A DNA stretch of 64,000 bases from Symbiodinium natans (GCA_905221605.1 CAJNDS010002616.1:8096-72095); one strand, 5' to 3'. Positions 8,173 to 18,771 are shown, counted from the stretch's first letter. Numbers and translations are program-made. Notes: a model not told the origin generated them from the sequence alone.

Positions 8173-8439
8173 CGCTGGGTTTTAACCCTTTTTGAAAAGA
8201 CAACAAGTAGATTCCATAAGGTCCCTTATAAACCCTAATAAGGAAAATACAAAAAAAAACATCCTAAAAGCCAACCTAGAAGAGGCCATGGGCCCCAAGT
8301 GGCCGTTTACCTGGGGGGGGGGCTGCTCTATGTTCGGATGCTTCTTTGCGCATACCCTTATCCCTACACCGGCCCCTCGTCCACAACAAGGCGGGCCATA
8401 GAGTTTAGGCGGAACGCAGAAGGCTCCCAGATTTGAGGA

Positions 8440-8550
8440 GTCTCTAGGGTTTGTAGGGTTTGTAGGGTTTATAGGGGAGAACAAGGTTTATAGGGTTTAT
8501 AGGGGAGAACACAGGGTTATAGCGTTTTTTTGGGGTTTATAGGGTTTTTA
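8440..8550 (+). repeat. Degenerate telomere-like tract (GGGTTTGTA/GGGTTTATA)
   Basis: AGGGTTTGTAGGGTTTGTAGGGTTTATAGGGG-type 9-mers (TTTGTAGGG, TTTATAGGG), with a duplicated GGAGAACA(AGG) block. Confidence 0.85.
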
Positions 8551-8561
8551 GGGTTTAGGCC

Positions 8562-8680
8562 GACAAGCTGGGTGCGGCACTGCAGCAAGCGCGATTGAGG
8601 ACCCGTCTCACAGGCGCTTTGAGGACATGTTGGGAGGGCCCTCGTGAAGAAGACAAGAAGACACATCGATGGTTGAGGGC
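8562..8680 (-). CDS. Possible exon, strand uncertain
   Basis: Open on both strands. The minus frame has SQHVLKAPVRRVLNRACCSA; the plus frame has ADKLGAALQQARLRTRLTGA. Minus is preferred only because clear neighbours are minus. Confidence 0.35.
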
Positions 8681-8721
8681 CCTGAACCCTAAACCCGAAA
8701 CCCTAACACCCCAACCCTAAA

Positions 8722-8816
8722 CCATGATTCCTGTCTTGTGAGCCTTTTTGTGAGGAAGATTCTGAGGACGAATGTCGCTGTGATTCTTTACATCCACCGT
8801 CATTTCGGTTCCATCA
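8722..8816 (-). CDS. Probable exon, unknown protein
   Basis: Minus frame with TEMTVDVKNHSDIRPQNLPH; the plus frame is also open but Cys/Asp-rich and less likely. The exact acceptor is unclear because the flank is pure CCCTAAA in coding sense, which has no AG. Confidence 0.5.
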
Positions 8817-8817
8817 C

Positions 8818-8892
8818 AGGGTTTAGGGTTTAGGGTTTAGGGTTTAGGGTTTAGGGTTTAGGGTTTAGGGTTTAGGGTTTAGGGTTTAGGGT
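8818..8892 (+). repeat. TTTAGGG telomeric array, about 10 units
   Basis: Perfect TTTAGGG units between the islands at 8722-8816 and 8897-9005. In coding (minus) sense it is CCCTAAA. Confidence 0.97.
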
Positions 8893-8896
8893 TCGG

Positions 8897-9005
8897 GTTC
8901 AGCTTCTCAGTGGGCTCCAAAGCGTAAGGAAGCCACTTCCAACACTGAGGCGCGGCCTGAAAAATCCTCGCACCGCTGGCTACCCAGTGCTTCCGAGCGG
9001 TCTCC
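8897..9005 (-). CDS. Probable exon with acceptor inside the telomeric repeat
   Basis: Minus frame with ARKHWVASGARIFQAAPQCW and WLPYALEPTEKL. The upstream flank is uninterrupted telomeric repeat, and the natural acceptor is TTTAG|GGAGACC, formed by the array itself. No family recognised. Confidence 0.6.
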
Positions 9006-9090
9006 CTAAACCCTAAACCCTAGACCCTAAACCCTAAACCCTAAACCCTAAACCCTAAACCCTAAACCCTAAACCCTAAACCCTAAACCC
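9006..9090 (+). repeat. CCCTAAA telomeric array
   Basis: Twelve near-perfect units directly abutting the exon at 8897-9005. Confidence 0.97.
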
Positions 9091-9265
9091 CCAAACCCTA
9101 GTTAAACCCTAAATCCTTAACCCTAAGCCCTGGGTGTGGGGGCTCTTGAAGGCTTTTGAGGGCTTTTTGGGTGCAGGGGAAACCCCTGCACTACAAAAAC
9201 CCTCAGCCGTAGACCAAAGCTTCACCCTGGCAGCCTCCAAAACCCTAGATGGCCTCTTTAAGGCC

Positions 9266-9374
9266 AGGGTTTAGGGTTTAGGGTTTAGGGTTTAGGGTTT
9301 AGGGTTTAGGGTTTAGGGTTTAGGGTTTAGGGTTAGGGTTTAGGGTTTGGGGTTTGGGGTTTAGGGTTTAGGGT
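9266..9374 (+). repeat. TTTAGGG/TTTGGGG telomeric array
   Basis: About thirteen TTTAGGG units, then a GGTTAGGG slip and TTTGGGG variants. I see nothing gene-like from here to 9820 except further degenerate tracts. Confidence 0.95.
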
Positions 9375-9820
9375 ATCGCGGCTTGATCTACAGGTCGGAA
9401 TAATTGCGAACACGATGGTCCCCAAAACCCTATTCTAATTTCGATTATTGACACCCCGATATTGTAGGGTTTTAAGGTTGAGGGCAAAACGCGAAAGCTC
9501 GACACCCCATGAAGCCCCCTATTGGGAAACCCTTCAAAAACCTTCGGGTTCAGGGCTCGGGGTTTAGGGGTTAAAGTTTAGGTCCGACCAAAAGAACCTA
9601 AAACTTTAAACTAGTTCAATGGTTGGGATAGTATTAAAAATTCAATTTTCTATTCCTTACTGAGTTTAAGTACCCTTAAGCATGTAAAAATGTTAGATCC
9701 CTACACCCTAAACCCTAAACCCTAAACCTCTTTTTCATATAATAATTTAAACCTTAATCCCTAAACCAAGCCCGGGCAGCAAGATCTAATGCCAAGACTT
9801 GGATCGGAGGAAGCTCTCAC

Positions 9821-9854
9821 CTTCCAGGTTTGCCTGCTGCGGCATCCCGGAACC
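9821..9854 (-). CDS. Possible 34-bp microexon
   Basis: Coding sense reads TTTAGAG|GGTTCCGGGATGCC to CTGGAAG|GTGAGAGC. The GTGAGA donor is canonical and the frame (MPQQANLE) is open. It could also be the first coding exon starting at the ATG. Confidence 0.45.
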
Positions 9855-10708
9855 CTCTAAACCCTAAACCCTAAACCCCAAACCCAGCTTTATGAAGTTG
9901 CAGGGCTCTTGGGAATCCTAGGATTGAGGGTGGGGTTTAGGGTGGTTCAGGGCTTGGGGTGCTTGAGGGTGCTCCTTTCGGGTTCTAGGACTCTGGGGGG
10001 CTTGGGAGAGGGAGCTTTAGGGGGGGGGGGGGTTTAGGAATTTTGGGTTTAGGGTTTGGGGTTTAGGGTTTAGGGTTTGGGGGTGTGGTGGGCTCAACTG
10101 GCCCTCAGCACCTCTGAAAAAATACTCCCAAATCAGGTCCTCACAAAACACCAATCTGCGACATGCAGCCCTTAGCGCTACAAACCCTAGATATCCTCTG
10201 AACCCTATAAACCCTACATACCCTATAAACCCCTAAAAACCCTAAACCTGGACCCTACACTACACCCTAAACCCTTAACCGTATCGCACATTAGGAGAGA
10301 CCTGGGAGCGTAAGATACAGTCGACCAGTATCGCAAAAAACTCTGAAAAAGAGACCTTGGTGACAGCAAAAGCATGGGAATGCGGGAAGAGCGAGCTTCC
10401 AGAGCAATGTTGAGTGGGAATGTACCCTAAACCCTCAACCCCTAATCATCACTTAAAGACCGGTTCAGGGTTTAGGGTTTAGGGTTTAGGGTTTAGGGGG
10501 ATCAAAGGCCAAATGCCAATGCCAACGTCGATCTTAGACGGCAGAGCATATCATACAATGCGAAGAGCAAGTTCAGGGTGCAGCCAAAAATTTCGCGCGA
10601 AGAGCAAGTTCACATTCCCATGGGCCTGGCCCCAAGATCCGCTGTCTAGCGAGTTCGAAACATGTTTCTATTTCCAAGAATCTTAGAAAGGATGGTCCAA
10701 AGGCTTAC

Positions 10709-10750
10709 CGAGTTGGCAACCCGCGCCTCGTGTGGTCCCGGAGGTGTGTC
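10709..10750 (-). CDS. Probable short exon with canonical splice sites
   Basis: Acceptor TTACCCTGGCATTGCAG|GAC is preceded by a pyrimidine tract; donor AACTCG|GTAAGC is textbook. In between is DTPPGPHEARVANS. This is one of the clearest splice pairs in the window. Confidence 0.6.
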
Positions 10751-10861
10751 CTGCAATGCCAGGGTAAGAAACGTCGCAGCATCACATACATCGTTTAGGG
10801 TTTAGGGTTTAGGGTTTGGGGTTTGGGGTTTAGGGTTTAGGGTTTAGGGTTTAGGGTTTAG

Positions 10862-10959
10862 GGGCAAGGCTTCAAGAGCTGCCCCAAGGCCTCGACGTTG
10901 AGGAAGAACTCCTCTGAAGGCTGGCCGAAGCCAAAAGAGTGGCCCCGGCCGCAGGAAAC
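10862..10959 (-). CDS. Probable exon, unknown protein
   Basis: Minus frame with CGRGHSFGFGQPSEEFFLNV and ALGQLLKP. Acceptor CTTCGAAG|GTT. It ends at a TTTAGGG (plus-strand) array. Confidence 0.6.
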
Positions 10960-11099
10960 CTTCGAAGATTGGGGGGTTCAGCGTCCTTGGGGCTGAGGGT
11001 GGGTTGAGGGTTTAGGGCTTAAGGTTTAGCTGTTTAGGGTTTAAGGTGTTTGGAGTTTTTGGGTGGGTTCAGTGTTTTGGGGGGTGAGGGTTGGTGGAT

Positions 11100-11360
11100 G
11101 CGGGCTTACAATTCGGCAAGTTTGGGAAGTGATTTGCCATTCTTGCGGCCAGAGCGATTGAGCTGGAATGTCTTTTGCAATCCTCTGCTGCGGCTTGCAG
11201 CCTTACAGCTGTCGACAGCAAGGCGTGTGGAAGTCGTTGGCGGCAGCATCGATGCACCATTTGCATTGCCACTTGTCGTCGAAGTGGCTGCTAGCTTCAG
11301 TCGGCCACAGTGACAAGTGACAGACAGACAGACCGGACGGACGAACAGACTCTTTTTCAC
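11100..11360 (-). CDS. Possible exon, strand uncertain
   Basis: Over 60 codons are open on both strands. Minus has NANGASMLPPTTSTRLAVDS; plus has ERLSWNVFCNPLLRLAALQL. The island is unusually free of telomeric motif. I cannot choose firmly. Confidence 0.35.
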
Positions 11361-12149
11361 TCCTACAGTTGACTGAAAGGGACTACGAACCGCTTCGAGG
11401 GAATGGTAACCCTAAACCCTGAACCCTAAACCCCAAAACCTAAACCCTAAACCCTAAACTGCAATTTGCTGTTGCTGCTGAGTGTCCTACTTAGGGGTTG
11501 AGGAGGCAGGGCCTTCGGCTGAGGGCTTAGGGTTTAGGTGTGTAGTCGGATCCTGATAAACACTCCAGGGACTTTGCCAGAATTCTAGGGTATTGCAGCC
11601 ATACACTTTAACAGAACCTGGCCCTAAACTCCAAAAAGCCCCAAGTCTAAACCTAAACCCTAAACTCCAGAAACCCTGAGCATCCTAACTGGACCTCCTC
11701 AGCCGAAAGCGCCCACAAACCTCAAAATAGACCCTAAACCCCACGACCCTGCGGCAAAACAAAGAGAAATGATAGTAAGAATATGGCAACAAGCAGAACA
11801 GTGATGATACGCAACACCAAAACAAACAAGTATAATGTGAAATGATTGCGCTCTGTCGTGTCCTAGAACCCGACGTAATCCCCTCGCTGCAATAACACCC
11901 CCCCTTAATTAGGTTTTAGGGTGAAGAGGTTAGGATATACTTCTACCCTGATTGGTTGTGGGGAGGGGCCTTTGAGGATTGGCGCGTTTTGGGGGTGTCT
12001 GGTTCCATAAAGAAGGCCAACGACGCAAGGAAAATGCGAAGGATTGCACAACCCTAAACCCACAGCCAAAAACATGGGAGTACCTCAGCCCTAAACCCTA
12101 AACCCTAAACCCTAAACCCTAAATCAGCCCTAAACCCACAGCCAGGAAC

Positions 12150-12237
12150 CAGGGAAATGAGGAGACATCCTTCGGCGGTTTGAGGGCCGGGCCTTTCCTT
12201 GCCACTCCCCTTCCTCGGAAGCGGGTGGTAAGTTGAG
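12150..12237 (-). CDS. Probable exon, unknown protein
   Basis: Minus frame with LPPASEEGEWQGKARPSNRR, basic and polar. Acceptor CTCCCAAG|CTC. Flanked by CCCTAAA arrays. Confidence 0.55.
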
Positions 12238-12254
12238 GAGCTTGGGAGGTTCGG

Positions 12255-12425
12255 CAAACCCTAAACCCTAAACCCTAAACCCAAAACCCTAAACCCTAAA
12301 CCCTAAAGCCTAAAGCCTAAAGCCTAAAGCCTAAACCCTAAACCCTAAACCCAAAACCCAAAACCCAAAACCCAAAACCCTAAACCCTAAAGCCTAAAGC
12401 CTAAACCCTAAACCCTAAACCCAGC
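12255..12425 (+). repeat. Mixed array: CCCTAAA, CCTAAAG and CCCAAAA units
   Basis: Blocks of CCCTAAA alternate with four to five copies of AGCCTAA and four copies of CCCAAAA. Runs of identical variants show local amplification of mutant units. Confidence 0.9.
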
Positions 12426-12481
12426 CCTTTGAAGGGCTTAGTTGGAGGAGCTATGAGGCGATTCGGGAGGGGGACTTCGCA

Positions 12482-12625
12482 CCCCAAACCCCAAACCCCA
12501 AACCCCAAACCCCAAACCCCAAACCCCAAACCCTAAACCCTAAACCCTAAACCCTAAACCTTGAACCCTGAACCCTAAACCCTACACCCTGAACCCTAAA
12601 CCCTAAACCCTAAACCCTAAACGTC
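12482..12625 (+). repeat. CCCCAAA array passing into CCCTAAA
   Basis: Seven consecutive CCCCAAA (TTTGGGG) units and then about a dozen CCCTAAA/CCCTGAA units, ending at the donor of the next exon. Confidence 0.9.
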
Positions 12626-12723
12626 ATGCTCATGTCCAATCGCGGGTTCAGCTGCGTAAAGCTGTCGCGTGCTGATCTGCTCCAGAGTTCGGTGCAGCAC
12701 AACCTTGGGGCATGTTCGAGGCC
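12623..12723 (-). CDS. Probable exon with telomeric donor
   Basis: Minus frame with LEHAPRLCCTELWSRSARDS and FTQLNPRLDMSM. Acceptor GGCCTTAG|GGCC, donor ATGAC|GTTTAGGG where the array begins. Confidence 0.6.
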
Positions 12724-13164
12724 CTAAGGCCCCCTAACCCCTAAGGGTTAGGGTTTAGGGTTTAGGGTTTAGGGTTTAGGCTTTAGGGTTTAAGGTTTAG
12801 GGTTTAGGGTTTAGGGTTTAGGGCTTAGGGCTTAGGGTTTAGGGTTTAGGGCCCCCTAACCCCCAAACACATGAAGCCCTAAACCCTATCAGCCCTAGAC
12901 CCCTAGACCTCTAGACCCCTCAACCCCCAAACCCCTCAACCCTTAAAGCCCTAAACCCTAAACCCTTAAAGCCCCCAAAGTTCGATGGGCTGCGTGTTCC
13001 GAGGGCTTGAGCCCGGAGCGGGGATCCTAGAGCTCTCTCTCTCTCGGGGCGATTTGCTGAAGTTAGGTCCTAAACCCTAAATCCTAAACCCTAAACCCTA
13101 AACCCTAAACTTCCTAAACTTCCTAAACCCTAAACTTCCTAAACCCTAAACCCCAAACCCCGGC

Positions 13165-13252
13165 CTTGTGAGAGCTCCAGCTTGGCATCTCAAAGGTCAG
13201 GGATCCGCCTCCGTACCCATCGGGCTCGATGGTCCTGACCAGGACCTCGTAC
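13165..13252 (-). CDS. Probable exon, unknown protein
   Basis: Minus frame with YEVLVRTIEPDGYGGGSLTF, a beta-rich look. Acceptor TCTAAG|GTACGAG, donor CACAAG|GCCGGGG, a GC donor with the same GCCGG start as at 2796 and 6065. One of the best exon calls. Confidence 0.7.
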
Positions 13253-13289
13253 CTTAGAGGGTTTAGGGTTTGCCTCCAAGGCCGACCGG

Positions 13290-13374
13290 TTTAGGGTTTA
13301 GGGTTTAGGGTTTAGGGTTTAGGGTTTAGGGTTTAGGGTTTAGGGTTTAGGGTTTAGGGTTTAGGGTTTAGGGT
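13290..13374 (+). repeat. TTTAGGG array, 12 units
   Basis: Perfect tandem units within the predicted intron between the exons at 13530-13624 and 13165-13252. Confidence 0.97.
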
Positions 13375-13529
13375 TGCGGGCGGACCCGAACGGTTGAAGG
13401 GTTGGGGTTGGGGCTTAGGGGAATTTTGAGGATATACAGTCGAGTTTAGCTAAGCCCTAAACCCTAATCCTAAACCCGGAAGCCTAAAGCCTAAACCCTA
13501 AACCCTATACCCCTCCCAATATCTCCCCA

Positions 13530-13624
13530 AAGAGCCCGTAATCCAGCTGGGACACTTGCTGCCGGCAGTGAGGTACTGCACGCAGTCTCCCTCCTTCACC
13601 GTGGTGTCGTCAGGCAGAACCAGC
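13530..13624 (-). CDS. Probable exon, unknown protein
   Basis: Minus frame with RLVLPDDTTVKEGDCVQYLT and GSKCPSWITGSL. Probable acceptor TGCCTGAG|GCTGG. It lies just upstream of the exon at 13165, so the two may be adjacent exons of one protein. Confidence 0.65.
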
Positions 13625-14029
13625 CTCAGGCAGTGCAACCCCAAACCCTAAACTTCCTAAACCCTAAACTTCCCAAACCCTAAACTTCCCAAACCCTAAA
13701 CCCTAAACCCTAAACCCTACAAAGCCCAAGAGCCGCTGAAGGCCATTGCAAAGCAGCCCCCTCAACTTAGGGGGCTAAAGGTTGGAGCCTTGCAACCCCG
13801 AACCCCCGTATATTTGTCTAAGAGAGGGCTTGCAACTGGGTTTAGGGTTTAGGGTTTAGGGTTTAGGGTTTAGGGTTTAGGGTTTAGGGTAGGATTTCAA
13901 GCCCCTTCCAGAAGAGGTTTGAAAACAACCCCTAAGCCGCTGAAGCCGCCAAGATATGACCCAGACCCTAAACCCTAAACCCTAAACCCTAACACCTCAA
14001 CCCTAAACCCTAAACTCTAAACCCTAAAC

Positions 14030-14128
14030 TCTGCCACAGAAGAGGAGGAGCATAGCGTGCGTGGCGTCGGCCAGTAGCTGGTAGCCATTGTTCCAGCTCC
14101 GGCGGCATCTGGTGCAGCAGCACCATGC
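14030..14128 (-). CDS. Probable exon, unknown protein
   Basis: Minus frame with MVLLHQMPPELEQWLPATGR. Acceptor GGCCGTCGCAG|GCATGG, donor GGCAGA|GTTTAGGG at the start of a telomeric tract. Confidence 0.6.
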
Positions 14129-14531
14129 CTGCGACGGCCAAGGACCCAAACCTCTTAGGGGTTAGGGTTTAGGGTTTAGGGTTTAGGGTCCAAACCCCTA
14201 AACTCCCAAACCCCCAAACCCATGTAGGAGCCTGAATAGCTAAAATAGGCTTTTGGGGGGTCAACGTAGTCTAATTTTAAAGGGACCAGAAGGGAAGATT
14301 GTTGGTAACTGTTCCGACCCCTCTATTAAAACCCTAAACCCCAAACTCTAAAGGTTTCCGAGCTAAACCCTAAACCCTAAACCCTAAACCCTAAACCCTA
14401 AACCCTAAATGTAAACGGAGTTGTGGGCCAAAGGCCACAGGTTCCGAGGTTTGGTGTGGAGGGTGTTCGGGATGCCCCAAGCCCAGGCAAAAACAACCCT
14501 TTTCTGAACATCAAACCCCCGAAACCCCGAA

Positions 14532-14600
14532 CTAGGGTTTAGGGTTTAGGGTTTAGGGTTTAGGGTTTAGGGTTTAGGGTTTAGGGTTTAGGGTTTAGGG
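14532..14600 (+). repeat. TTTAGGG array, about 10 units
   Basis: Perfect units. The flanks 14130-14530 and 14600-15020 hold only short telomeric remnants and no convincing exon. Confidence 0.97.
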
Positions 14601-15026
14601 TTCCCATATGCCTTCCTTAAACCCTAAAGACCCCACCCAAGCCTAAAACCCTAAATCCCTTAAACCCTAAGCTCTAACTAAACGCTTTTTCTAAGCATCT
14701 ACCCCAAAAGGGAAGGACTCTACGATGCCTCTTAATTCTGTTAAGTGTATGGCCAAGGGGTATGTTGAATATCTCTAAGTCTCTAAGTGTTAAAACACGC
14801 TACAGCTGCGCGAGCCCTGAAACCCTACTTAAACGCAAAGCAAAACATACTAGTTCTTAGTGGGGAATTTGAGACACAGGGCCGCTATACTATCCTATAA
14901 GGGGTGATCATATAGGGCGGGATGCACATACCCAGCTTGCTGATTCCCACCAAGAACCAGCAAGAAAATCAGCCCAAAAACCCCGCAAAACCCTAAACCC
15001 CAAACCCTAAACCCTAAACCCTAAAC

Positions 15027-15115
15027 CCCGCAAAGCGGAGCCCAGACGCAACGGCGCTGAAGCACGCGCCGAAGCTGCCCAAGATGGTCAGCCACTCGAG
15101 GAGAGGAGCTCCGCC
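15027..15115 (-). CDS. Probable exon, hydrophobic (membrane-segment-like)
   Basis: Minus frame with LLEWLTILGSFGACFSAVAS, hydrophobic enough for part of a transmembrane helix. Acceptor AAAAGCAG|GGCGGAG, donor TTTGCGGG|GTTTAGGG. Confidence 0.6.
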
Positions 15116-15639
15116 CTGCTTTTAGGTTTTTTTTTCAAGGGGGTTTAAGGTTTAGGGTTTAGGGTTTATAGGGGGTTTAGGGTTTATAGGGGGTTTGGGG
15201 AGGGGTTTAGGGGGTTTAGGGTTTAGGGGGTTTGGGGTTCCGGCTTTCGTTTAAGGTTCGGGAAACTGGGCTCCCCGGTAACCTCGGGCCAAACAAACGA
15301 TGCCTTCTGTCGGGATGCTAGCCCCAAGGCAGGGAGTCAGAATAACTCCTTCTAAGAGGTGAGGTTTGCTTACTGGCGTATTTAGTTGAATGGATCACTT
15401 CTATCGTTGCCGTTGCTACCAAGATCTGTGAGTATATGTCTCTTTCTTCTAAGCTGCGGTCAAAATGTGTGGCTTCGTTCTTCTTTTCTCTTGTGCTTCG
15501 GAGACCTTCAAGCTGCAGCTATTTTCTGATGGCAGGGGGTTTGGGGGTTTTTGGTCGCTGGGTTTAGGGTTTAGGGTGTAGGGTTTAGGGTTGGAGGGGG
15601 GGAGAAGGGGGGAGAAGAGGGGGGGGAGGGGAGGGCGGC

Positions 15640-15701
15640 ACTGGCTTTGGTTTCAGAGGCACCTGGCAGAAGAACTTGGCGAGGCCGTTCTCAGAGCAGT
15701 C
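15640..15701 (-). CDS. Probable short exon, unknown protein
   Basis: Minus frame with DCSENGLAKFFCQVPLKPKP. Acceptor CGCGCAAG|GACTGC. Next to a purine-rich plus-strand tract (15590-15640). Confidence 0.55.
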
Positions 15702-15973
15702 CTTGCGCGGATTCAGGGTTTATACTTGGGAGTTATTCAGGTTCGTGCTTCGCTGTCGTCAGCACTACTTCAACCGTGTACTAGTAGCACCCCCCAAAAA
15801 GAAAGCCCCACAAAGTGCAGAAAACCACCAAGCCCTGAACCCTAAACCCGACAACTAGACCATGGCTAGGAAAGTCTTAAACAACTAAACTTCTCTTCCT
15901 TATTGAGTTTATAAGTACCCTGACATGCTACCCAACACTATGACACAAAAAACCCACTAAGCCGCCAGAATGT

Positions 15974-16064
15974 CCTAAACCCTAAACCCTAAACCCTAAA
16001 CCCTAAACCCTAAACCCTAAACCCTAAACCCTAAACCCTAAACCCTAAACCCTAAACCCTAAAC
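15974..16064 (+). repeat. CCCTAAA array, 13 units
   Basis: Perfect 13-unit array whose first coding-sense bases (GTTTAGGG) form the donor of the exon at 16065-16190. Confidence 0.97.
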
Positions 16065-16190
16065 CTCTCCTCACGGTGCTGCAGCTCATCAGAGACGGGT
16101 CTGGCGCGGGGTGCGGGTCCAGCTGGCCGCGCCCCGGTCTCTGGCAGCTCGGGTGTTCCTGGGCTTTCGGAAGATCTCGATGAGGATTCA
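16065..16190 (-). CDS. Probable exon, low-complexity Ser/Pro/Arg-rich segment
   Basis: Minus frame with SSRSSESPGTPELPETGARP and VSDELQHREE. The donor GAGGAGAG|GTTTAGGGTTTAGGG lies exactly at the array edge. It probably encodes a disordered linker. Confidence 0.65.
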
Positions 16191-16373
16191 GGGGTTTCAG
16201 GGTTCTTATGAACCCTGAGCCCTAAACCCCCAAAACTCCATGCACAAAAGACCCTTAAAACCCTAAACCCTAAACCCTGAACCCTAAACCCCTAAACCCC
16301 AAAACAAAAAAAAGGGGGATCCCCCCTTCCAGCCAAGAGGCCGTGCTGAAGCGTGGGGGAGGCGAGCATCGCC

Positions 16374-16466
16374 TCAGGTCTCCAGCTTCCCGCTTTTCCC
16401 GCTTGGGATGGAAAGGCTGATCTCCGCCTGTTCCCGAGCCCCTCTGAAGGATTCGAATTGTGCAAT
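16374..16466 (-). CDS. Probable exon, possibly terminal
   Basis: Minus frame with IAQFESFRGAREQAEISLSI, then PSGKSGKLET and TGA at 16374-16376. Acceptor CCCTAAACCCTACAG|ATT, directly after the telomeric array. If terminal, one gene ends here. Confidence 0.6.
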   Translation of the reverse strand: MAQFESFRGAREQAEISLSIPSGKSGKLET

Positions 16467-16471
16467 CTGTA

Positions 16472-16557
16472 GGGTTTAGGGTTTAGGGTTTAGGGTTTAG
16501 GGTTTAGGGTTTAGGGTTTAGGGTTTAGGGTTTAGGGTTTAGGGTTTAGGGTTTAGG
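16472..16557 (+). repeat. TTTAGGG array, 12 units
   Basis: Perfect array separating the exon islands at 16374-16466 and 16560-16627; the probable intron is almost pure telomeric repeat. Confidence 0.97.
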
Positions 16558-16559
16558 GG

Positions 16560-16627
16560 CTTCCCTTGAGCGTCTGTGGTGACTGTGCGAGAGCCCGCCC
16601 TTTCTCAGCGTTCGAGAGTGCCTGAAC
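16560..16627 (-). CDS. Probable exon, helical charged segment
   Basis: Minus frame with VQALSNAEKGRALAQSPQTL. Acceptor GATGATGAG|GTT. Same strand and probably same gene as 16374-16466. Confidence 0.6.
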
Positions 16628-16912
16628 CTCATCATCGTGTTTAGGGCCCCTTTCTTTTTTTTATGAATGCAGCCAAGTGAACAATCAACCAAGGGCGCCT
16701 TACCCAAACATTGAAAAGAGGCCCGAAGCAAACACACGCACCCCAAGGGACGCGACGCTGGAATTATAGGGTTCTTAAGGGAGGGGGGTTCAAGGAGGGT
16801 ATGGAACCCAAGGTTCCCGAAATACTCCCTACTACTCCCTTAGGCTCCCTAAGCTTCCCTAAGGTTCCCTAGGCACCTACCCCCCTTGAACCCAGCTACC
16901 CCATAATGCCAA

Positions 16913-17040
16913 ATGCCAAGTCGCAGTGAGGAGGACGAAGAGCTGCAGCGCAGGCTGCATGATGCCAGAATGTCAGGGCCACCACTACGCAGTGCCGGCA
17001 CAGGTTATCAGCAATCCCAAGCCCCAAAGCCTCAAAAAAC
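16913..17040. other. Coding-like island, strand undecided
   Basis: The plus frame has RSEEDEELQRRLHDARMSG, with a G-rich first codon position that favours plus. A minus frame (RHCVVVALTFWHHAACAAAL) is also open. It is the strongest candidate for a plus-strand exon among minus neighbours. Confidence 0.35.
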
Positions 17041-17245
17041 CATATGGGACCCTAAACCAACAATGCAACAAAAACAGCCAAACAGAGAGCACTTTCAAGC
17101 CTGAAACCTAAACCCTAAACAACCCTGAACCTCAGCTGATAGCACCCAAGCCCTTGACCTGCGTACCCCAGAAATCTTGAACCAGGAGCCATATGCTGCT
17201 GATCACGGATGGCCTTCAGGGTTCAGGAGTTTTCAGGGGGTTAGG

Positions 17246-17346
17246 TTGGGATGTTCCCCCTTGTACTACCAGTCCTTAATAGGGACGATGATAGGGGGTA
17301 CTGGAATCCCTACTAAGGACTGTTAGTATAAGGGGGAACATCCCAA
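17246..17346. mobile_element. Hairpin MITE family 1, copy B
   Basis: 101 bp with intact termini TTGGGATGTTCCCCC and GGGGGAACATCCCAA and inner arms around CAGTCCTTAATAGGG. Confidence 0.85.
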
Positions 17347-17644
17347 GGGTTCGGGGTTAGGGTATAGGGGTTTAGGGGTTTGAGGTTTTTCGGGCTTAGG
17401 ATTCAAGGGAGTCTTTGATATGTTGAAAGCTTCAAGCTCAAGGCATAGTGTCTCGACTGCAAGTTGCTACACGCTGGACAGTGACTCTGGGCTAAAGCCT
17501 ACAAGCTCTGGACCCTAATCCCTAAACCCTCAACCCTAAGTTTTTGGCCATCCTTGCCAAGAGCTGGGGTATCTTTGTCTGGCCATAAACCGCACGGACT
17601 TTTGGGTTTCGAGGCTTTTTATCAAATTTAGGGTTTGGGTCAGC

Positions 17645-17845
17645 CACAATACGTCAAGGACGTAGCCAGCAGTCAAGTGGGACGCGAGGCATTTTCGGAG
17701 CATGCTTGACACCGTACTAGCACGGTGCCAGGCCCTTTGTTCCCATTGGCATGCGCACTTCTTGAAAGGCAGCATGCAGCAATCGTCACACGTCGTCTTT
17801 GACATGCTAGGAACGGCTACGGAAACATGCTCTCTGGTGAGACCT
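17645..17845 (-). CDS. Probable exon, Cys-rich
   Basis: Minus frame of about 65 codons with TTCDDCCMLPFKKCACQWEQ and LASHLTAGYVLDVLWL. Several Cys could bind metal, but no known finger pattern is clear. Boundaries are approximate. Confidence 0.5.
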
Positions 17846-17901
17846 TACTCTAGTGCTGGCAAGCGAGTTGATGGCACCAAGAAAGACTTATTGTGCACGT
17901 C

Positions 17902-17936
17902 TTGGGATGTTCCCTCTTATACGAACTGTCCTTAGT
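17902..17936. mobile_element. Hairpin MITE family 1, left-end fragment
   Basis: TTGGGATGTTCCCTCTTATA then GAACTGTCCTTAG match the left third of the family; the rest is missing. Confidence 0.7.
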
Positions 17937-18439
17937 CGCCCATTCGGCTGCAGACCATAACAAGCGCTTCCGAAGACAGCTCATGGATCGATACCGTCCC
18001 CAAACCCCTCAGCCCTCCACTTTCTTCGGCATACCCTGCGGATTCCATGTAGGAGAAAGGTGCACGCGTAACATTAAAGTCCAGAGCACTCGGCACTCGG
18101 CCAGGACCACACCCAAAAGCCCAACAGCAAGACTGGGTCCTTGGAACTCAAGCTAACTACCACTGTGGAGCTACCATAAAGGTTACCAAGTAGCCATCTG
18201 ACTGCAAATTAATTCAATTTCCTTAACAAGACCCCAGGACAAGGGACAAGCGCAAGCGGGCTTAGCGATCTAAATGATCTCCATATAAATACACACAAAC
18301 CCTAAACCCTAAACCCTAAAGCCTAAACTCTGTGTTTGTATTCGGCTGGAACCCATCGACTCGATCAGTGGCTAAGCTCAGCCAGCAACCGCGCTGTTGA
18401 GCGATAGCTCAGCGCCTGAAACTTTTTGATTCTTATTCT

Positions 18440-18575
18440 TATTGTGTTTTGAATATTAAAATTATTACCATTATGAGCATTATTACTATTAATATTACCA
18501 TTGCTATTGTTGTTGCGGTTATTATTCTTCTTATTATTATTGTTGTCATTATTATCAGTATTCTGATTCTGAACA
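18440..18575 (+). repeat. ATT/TTA-rich microsatellite
   Basis: Imperfect ATT/ACC/GTT triplets (ATTATTACTATTAATATTAC). The open frame through it is low complexity (I/V runs). Confidence 0.85.
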
Positions 18576-18771
18576 GGAAAAGCATTTGTTCTTGGCTCAG
18601 TTTATCAATGTTGCGTCTCTATGGATTGAAGGTTTAAGGTTTAGGGTTTATGGTTTGGGGTTTAGGGTTTGGGGTTTACCCTAAACCCTAAACTCTAAAC
18701 CCTAAACCCTAAACGCTAAACCCTAGACCCTAAACCCTAAACCCTAAACCCTAAACCCTAAACCCTGGGCC

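Noticed and set aside
8722-9005. Plus-strand exons at 8.7-12.7 kb (for example EEDSEDECRCDS, QWAPKRKEATSN)
   Set aside because: Each island has a more natural minus frame, with usable AG|G acceptors or GT/GC donors in several.
18449-18637. Ile/Val-rich membrane protein frame
   Set aside because: It is the translation of an ATT-type microsatellite.
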